In this document: positions 16,832-21,068 of the stretch, in pieces
How positions within the stretch are numbered: the first letter of the stretch is position 1
How the letters are laid out: every line of letters starts with the position of its first letter
DNA from: Cytidiella melzeri
Taxonomy: Eukaryota > Basidiomycota > Agaricomycetes > Polyporales > Irpicaceae
Direction: 5' to 3'
NCBI GenBank assembly: GCA_022592445.1
Contig: JABYQR010000547.1
Coordinates: forward strand, 1-21,068
DNA: 21,068 nt
The notes under the pieces: generated by a model
Told to the model about the DNA's origin: nothing
Database searches by the model: none
The model's input: only the letters and a program-made list of their open reading frames with translations
Position numbers and translations under genes: made by a program

Positions 16832-17786
16832 GATGGTGTAGGATACAATTTGGAGTGTGGTTGGAGCTATAGAACACTTTCGGTACAAAGGTAAATCATT
16901 ATGGACGTCAATGGGGACTCACCGACCAGCGCTGTAGCAATAAGAAGAATTGGACAATCTGAACGGGGGTGTGCTGTGGTACAAGAATGGTGGCAAGGGA
17001 ATAAATATACCTTGTGGTGGATGTGCAGTGTCGATGCTACACACAGTGTGCACATGGCAGAGGCAGTACATTGGCATGCTGCTCAAAGATACAGGTGGAG
17101 TTAGTTCCTGCACTAAACCACTGTCATGTAGCGACCAAACATGATGTCTAGGAACAGTCTCCACACGAACATATTCTTGTGGAGTGACTCCACTCTCCTA
17201 TCCAGTTCTCGTTTTGTGTTCAAGTTTCACCTGCGCGGTTGCTGGCACCACGGAAGCAAAGTCCAAAACGGACCTCGCCGATGACGACTGTCTCTCTCCT
17301 GACCGGAAAAGTCGCCATCACCGTCGAATTGCACTTGTAGGGATCCTAACGTCGTATTGTTGCACCGACGGCGTAGAAGCGAGTATGGACGACTCCTGCC
17401 AGGACGGCATAACATCCCATCTCGTTGGGCTCATGGCGTCAGTAGCCAAATTACATCCTAGGTTTTTCAAAATCAGCATCTAGCCCCTGTCAGCGAGGGC
17501 TGGAAATTTCAAAGCGGAGGCAAACGAACCATCAGCTTGGACAACATGGTAAGGCTGTAACGCATCGCTCACGGATTGATCTGTCTACCACTTCACGGCA
17601 CTGCTCCTTGATTATCGTTCCAGTACCGCGCGACAAGGGAGGTTTGGAGGTTCACGACAAGATTGATTCCAGGTGGTTTTCCCCGCGGGCAAGCTGTGGC
17701 AGTGCAATCAGTCAACGCTACGGAACAAAATGGCGAGTCTAGTGGTTTCACCGCACAGCTCACCTTTCAGCTCCAGGACTGACCTT
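16832..17786. other. intergenic interval, no supported gene
   Basis: It contains the likely promoter of the 139-aa secreted protein (TATA-like element near 17002-17010 on -). On the - strand one frame stays mostly open from an ATG near 17433 to 16919, broken by TGA and TAG (MSPTRWDVMPSWQESSILAS, later RVETVPRHHVWSLHDSGLVQ). The opposite strand is also open for about 100 codons, so neither is convincing. Nothing recognisable lies in 17490-17786. Confidence 0.4.
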
Positions 17787-17913
17787 TGTTAGGCTTGTTT
17801 CGCTGACTATCAGCTGTGCAACCGCAACTGCTGCTCTGTTTAACTATTCTGACTTCGTACTACTTAGCGCGCGCTTAGCGCCGTAGTTACCGTATATAAG
17901 ACTTACTTTGATC
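17787..17913 (+). repeat. recurrent LTR-like repeat, copy 3, cut by the LINE
   Basis: The + strand begins near TGTTAGGC and carries the promoter core ending GTATATAAGACTTACTTTGATC. Bases 17878-17913 match the reverse complement of 5745-5780 at 34 of 36 positions. Homology stops exactly at the LINE poly(A)/poly(T) junction. Only the left part of the LTR is present; the rest should lie beyond the LINE, outside the window. The left edge is inferred from the TG start and is uncertain. Confidence 0.65.
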
Positions 17914-20900
17914 TTTTTTTTTTTTTTTTAATATCTAAGTTTATAAAGGTCCGTGCGTAACGTAGTTACATGTGAGACCATAATCCGAAACCATGAAACG
18001 GCTGCCAGCGCCCGTCCCGATTGTGGGTTGTTTTATACAGTCCTCGGATGAGTGGTGCGGACCGGACAGCGAGGCAGTGGTGTTCAGGCACCGCCCAAGT
18101 GTCACAACCTATACTTGGCAGAAACAGAAAGGGAGACATAGACCCCCGGCCCCATGTTGGCCTGCGGCTGCGAGTGCCCGCTGCAACTGCTACTTTCTGA
18201 CGGTTTTTTCAGGACGGTTGAATGTGGTATGTCCTAGGCCTGATGACTTAGCCCCGTCTAAGCGCGTTGTCGCTACTACGCAGAAAGAGAAAATAACCCC
18301 CCCTCCGTTGAAGAAACACAACATTCACCAACATGCCAGGTTATGGCACACAAAAGCCCTTTCACTCACTTAGGTGAAGGGTTCCTTCGCCGGATGCAGG
18401 GTAGAGAACACCCCAACCCGCATCCGTGGGTTCCCCCCAAGCCAAACGTCCTGTCTGACTGGGGTTCGCCCGCCACCGCGTAGATTCCGACAGCGAGGGG
18501 TCGACCTCGCCACCGTCCTCATGATGACCATCGCGTCTCGAATTGGAATCACTGTTTGCCACAGGAAGGCGAAACTCATCCTCTCCGAAATCCAGCGCAT
18601 CCGCTGGCCTTCCATTAGCAAGGTATTGCCGCTCCCTCTGCGGCCCCCACCAACTGGAGTGTGGAGATTTAAACTCCAAGTCGTCTGTTAGATTTTTGAA
18701 AAACCATTCGACGAACTTTGCCCGGTCCTCCTCTGACCTAGCATTGGCCTCAGCTTCCGCTCTGGCATGGTGATCATCCGCTGGAATATGTTTCTCCTTT
18801 GGCGTCTTCACCTTCAATATTGGGTCACTCCTCTGCTCCTCAGAAGCCTCCCCTTTGTGTATGAGCGTTCTTATGGTCCACTCATGGCCTGACCTCCACA
18901 CCTCACGCATGAACTTCCGGTGGGATTTGGGGCTGTAATCGATTGGTTTCCACTTGGTATGGGCACCAAACACGGTTTGTTTAAGTATTGTTTCAGCCCA
19001 TACTCGTGTTACCGCATAGGAGTTGAAACAATTTGCAGCTAAATCTGAGGTTCTCGTTTCCACCAGCTTAGCCCATTCAAAAGTTCCTGCCATGGGGTTC
19101 ATGATCAAGAACACAAGGAGTTCATTTTGTCCAAACGACTGTGTGCAGTTTTGGAAATCTGCAGAATCCATACTCGCAAGAGCTGCTAGCTCCTCTTGGT
19201 TGTATGGGTCAGGTGGTCTCCAAGCACGGTACCACAAAAGACACTCGTCCAGCAGATGCTTTCGAGTTTCAATAGCGCCACACGCACATTCCGCGGGGCC
19301 CTCCAGGTGAAATCTTTCACGGAACTCGCCAATAGGCATGTGTCCTGAGATGAGACGTGTAGCAGCAGCATATTCCGCCACACCCACTGTATTATCAGGC
19401 TTATCAACGTTATACAACGCTGACTGAGCTCCGCCAAGGTTTTTCAACCACCAATGCCGTTTGGCTACTGGTGTCACTCCCTTGAATTCAGACGTTTTAA
19501 TAACGTTGCTGTGCCCTTTGTAATCAAAGTCTTTCATAAGACGATGCCACCGTTTAATAGCCATTGCATCTTTGTCTTGACGTGCCACACTCCACGAGGT
19601 AAATCTCGGTTGTGGTTTTTCTGTAGCCTCTTTGGCAAATTTGTCCATGTCCTCGTTGAGTGCGAGGCCAATGTGACTTGGTACCCAATGCAGCCCCACA
19701 TAGCGTGCAGGGTTTGCACTCAAGAAGTCTCGCACCCTTCGGCACGCTACCAAACGCATCATCTGTCCTGGGCCAACATTTGGCTTCAGGATGGATTGCA
19801 ATGCAGACTTGTTGTCAGCAAAGAGGTGGATTTCAGTGATACTATCAGGAATGTTCATGACAGCATCACTAATACCCATAGCAAGAGCGCAAATTTCAGC
19901 GTCATATACGCCAGAATTGCCCATAGGGGTGTGTTTCCTAGTAAGAGTTACACCCATGTGTCGTGTAGTCCAGGCTGCTCCTGACTTGCGTCTTCTTGCA
20001 GACCCATCCCATATAAGAGATCCGTCAGTCCAAACTGAGCGAATGTCTTCATTATGTTCTGTGAACTCAATTCGAGGTTTCAGATCTCCATCCACCCACG
20101 ACTTAAAATCGTTGGAGGATTTGTTAGGCGCATCCACAAAGAACTTGATTCTGTCCTGGAACTCATCTAGGATGCGTTTACCAGGCCAGTTTTCAACATC
20201 AACAGGATCAAAGGCTTCGTCCGAAGTCATCCCTATTCTATGGATGTGCGCCAAAGGCGAATCCACTTTATATTGTCGTGCCCCCAAAGGAAAAGGCATG
20301 CGACAATTTGCATCGTTTGTCTCCCACTCCGCCGGGAGATTAGCCCGGAGGGGGTGACCTCGATGCACTGTTCTCACTCTAAGAGCAGCTTTCGACATAA
20401 ATTTGTCTACTTGGTGTCGGATGGGAATGAGCCCAGCCATCATCTCGAGTGCACCAATCGGAGTGGTCTTAAAGCCACCTGTGATCCACCTCGCAGCTCG
20501 CGACTGAGCAAGTTGAAGCTCTTTCGCAATCCATTTCTGTCGCTTCCAATTGGGATCCCACCACAGTTGTGCACCATAGAGTAGGACTGGAAGCACGTTA
20601 GAGATGTATAACCGTCTCTTATGATAAGGATTAAATCCTCGTTGAGAATTACCAAGTAATCGCAACGCATTGACAGTGCTACACGCCTTGTTAGCATACC
20701 GTCTTATGTGCTCCCTCCATGTAAGTCTAGGAGTGAAAAAGAAGCCCAGGTATCGTACAACCTCCTTAGGCTTAATGACAATTACTGTCCCGTCATGGCT
20801 TGGCAAGTTCACACTTGGGCCCAAAGGTTCACCTGGGCTCCAAGGTTTGGTGCTATTTCTGAAGTGGATAAGTTCGGTCTTATCCCCTTCCACTTCTAAC

Positions 20901-21068
20901 CCTGCCATTCTCATGGCATCGGTCATTTTTACATATATGCGTTCCAGCAACCTAGCGTTTGCTATAAGTTGTTGGTTAATGCGCGCTTTTGCCATTGGAG
21001 GGCCAAATACATGTATCCACCCATCATCGACAAAGAATTGCAGGGTTTGATCCCCCTCAAGCACCTGG
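17914..21068 (-). mobile_element. LINE (non-LTR retrotransposon) with RNase H, 3' part
   Basis: The element runs on the - strand from beyond the right edge to a 16-base A tract (T run 17914-17929 on +). It has the 3' part of ORF2 (see CDS), a 3' UTR of about 430 nt with no further frame of note, and the poly(A) tail typical of target-primed reverse transcription. A reverse transcriptase followed by RNase H and a C-terminal C-x-C...H-x4-C motif suits the fungal Tad-like lineage. The clade is my inference from domain order, not a phylogeny. Confidence 0.88.
18362..21068 (-). CDS. LINE ORF2: reverse transcriptase / RNase H, C-terminal 900 codons
   Basis: The protein copies LINE RNA at a nicked target site. 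The frame is open from the right edge, so it is N-terminally incomplete: endonuclease and RT fingers are outside. Counting from 21064, the RT catalytic motif LQFFVDDG is at residues 8-15. The thumb region follows (EVVRYLGFFFTPRLTWREHI, about 101-120; VLPVLLYGAQLWW, about 157-169). RNase H at about 343-480 has the full acidic set in VWTDGSLI, YDAEICALAMG, LFADNKSAL and MDKFAKEA. A zinc motif CACGAIETRKHLLDEC follows at about 594-609. A tail of about 290 residues then runs to TAG 18362-18364, charged and rich in D/E/R/S near its end. No stops or frameshifts are seen, so this copy may be young. Confidence 0.93.
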   Translation of the reverse strand, partial: QVLEGDQTLQFFVDDGWIHVFGPPMAKARINQQLIANARLLERIYVKMTDAMRMAGLEVEGDKTELIHFRNSTKPWSPGEPLGPSVNLPSHDGTVIVIKPKEVVRYLGFFFTPRLTWREHIRRYANKACSTVNALRLLGNSQRGFNPYHKRRLYISNVLPVLLYGAQLWWDPNWKRQKWIAKELQLAQSRAARWITGGFKTTPIGALEMMAGLIPIRHQVDKFMSKAALRVRTVHRGHPLRANLPAEWETNDANCRMPFPLGARQYKVDSPLAHIHRIGMTSDEAFDPVDVENWPGKRILDEFQDRIKFFVDAPNKSSNDFKSWVDGDLKPRIEFTEHNEDIRSVWTDGSLIWDGSARRRKSGAAWTTRHMGVTLTRKHTPMGNSGVYDAEICALAMGISDAVMNIPDSITEIHLFADNKSALQSILKPNVGPGQMMRLVACRRVRDFLSANPARYVGLHWVPSHIGLALNEDMDKFAKEATEKPQPRFTSWSVARQDKDAMAIKRWHRLMKDFDYKGHSNVIKTSEFKGVTPVAKRHWWLKNLGGAQSALYNVDKPDNTVGVAEYAAATRLISGHMPIGEFRERFHLEGPAECACGAIETRKHLLDECLLWYRAWRPPDPYNQEELAALASMDSADFQNCTQSFGQNELLVFLIMNPMAGTFEWAKLVETRTSDLAANCFNSYAVTRVWAETILKQTVFGAHTKWKPIDYSPKSHRKFMREVWRSGHEWTIRTLIHKGEASEEQRSDPILKVKTPKEKHIPADDHHARAEAEANARSEEDRAKFVEWFFKNLTDDLEFKSPHSSWWGPQRERQYLANGRPADALDFGEDEFRLPVANSDSNSRRDGHHEDGGEVDPSLSESTRWRANPSQTGRLAWGEPTDAGWGVLYPASGEGTLHLSE

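Noticed and set aside
19454..20357. Long + strand frames of 176 and 188 codons
   Set aside because: Both lie opposite the intact LINE ORF2 and show no domain.

Overview
The window looks like a repeat-rich stretch of a filamentous fungal nuclear genome, most likely a basidiomycete (Agaricomycotina). The host-type genes have many introns of about 50-65 nt with canonical GT/AG borders. The repeats are a Ty3/gypsy chromovirus, Copia elements whose primer-binding sites resemble the anticodon arm of initiator tRNA-Met, and a LINE carrying its own RNase H. The species cannot be fixed from the sequence.

Region 1 (1-5535, + strand) is the 3' part of a degenerate Ty3/gypsy chromovirus: broken gag, protease, reverse transcriptase, RNase H, an integrase interrupted by a 430-bp insertion, chromodomain, polypurine tract and a complete 695-bp 3' LTR. 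Its 5' LTR lies left of the window.

Region 2 (5536-11.9 kb, almost all - strand) is a nest of retroelement debris. A Copia element (gag, zinc knuckle, start of protease) has a short LTR-like repeat inside it and is cut off by the gypsy LTR. Upstream of its gag lie broken unrecognised reading frames, an LTR-like block with tandem repeats, and two unrecognised open frames (81 and 384 codons). Three further Copia-type LTR/primer-binding-site units follow, and one appears to have inserted into the gag leader region of another.

Region 3 (12.1-16.9 kb) is ordinary host DNA with three - strand genes: coronin (8 exons, one of only 10 nt), the RNase P subunit Rpr2/Rpp21 (3 exons) and a small predicted secreted protein.

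Region 4 (16.9-21.07 kb) is an intergenic stretch, a + strand LTR fragment, and the 3' part of a LINE on the - strand. The LINE's 16-A tail abuts the LTR fragment in mid-LTR, so the LINE apparently inserted into it. The LINE frame is intact to the right edge of the window.

I found no clear new gene system. The most unusual items are the unrecognised - strand frames between 6.75 and 9.94 kb, the recurrent LTR-like repeat, the intron-like segment between gypsy gag and protease, and the coronin microexon.
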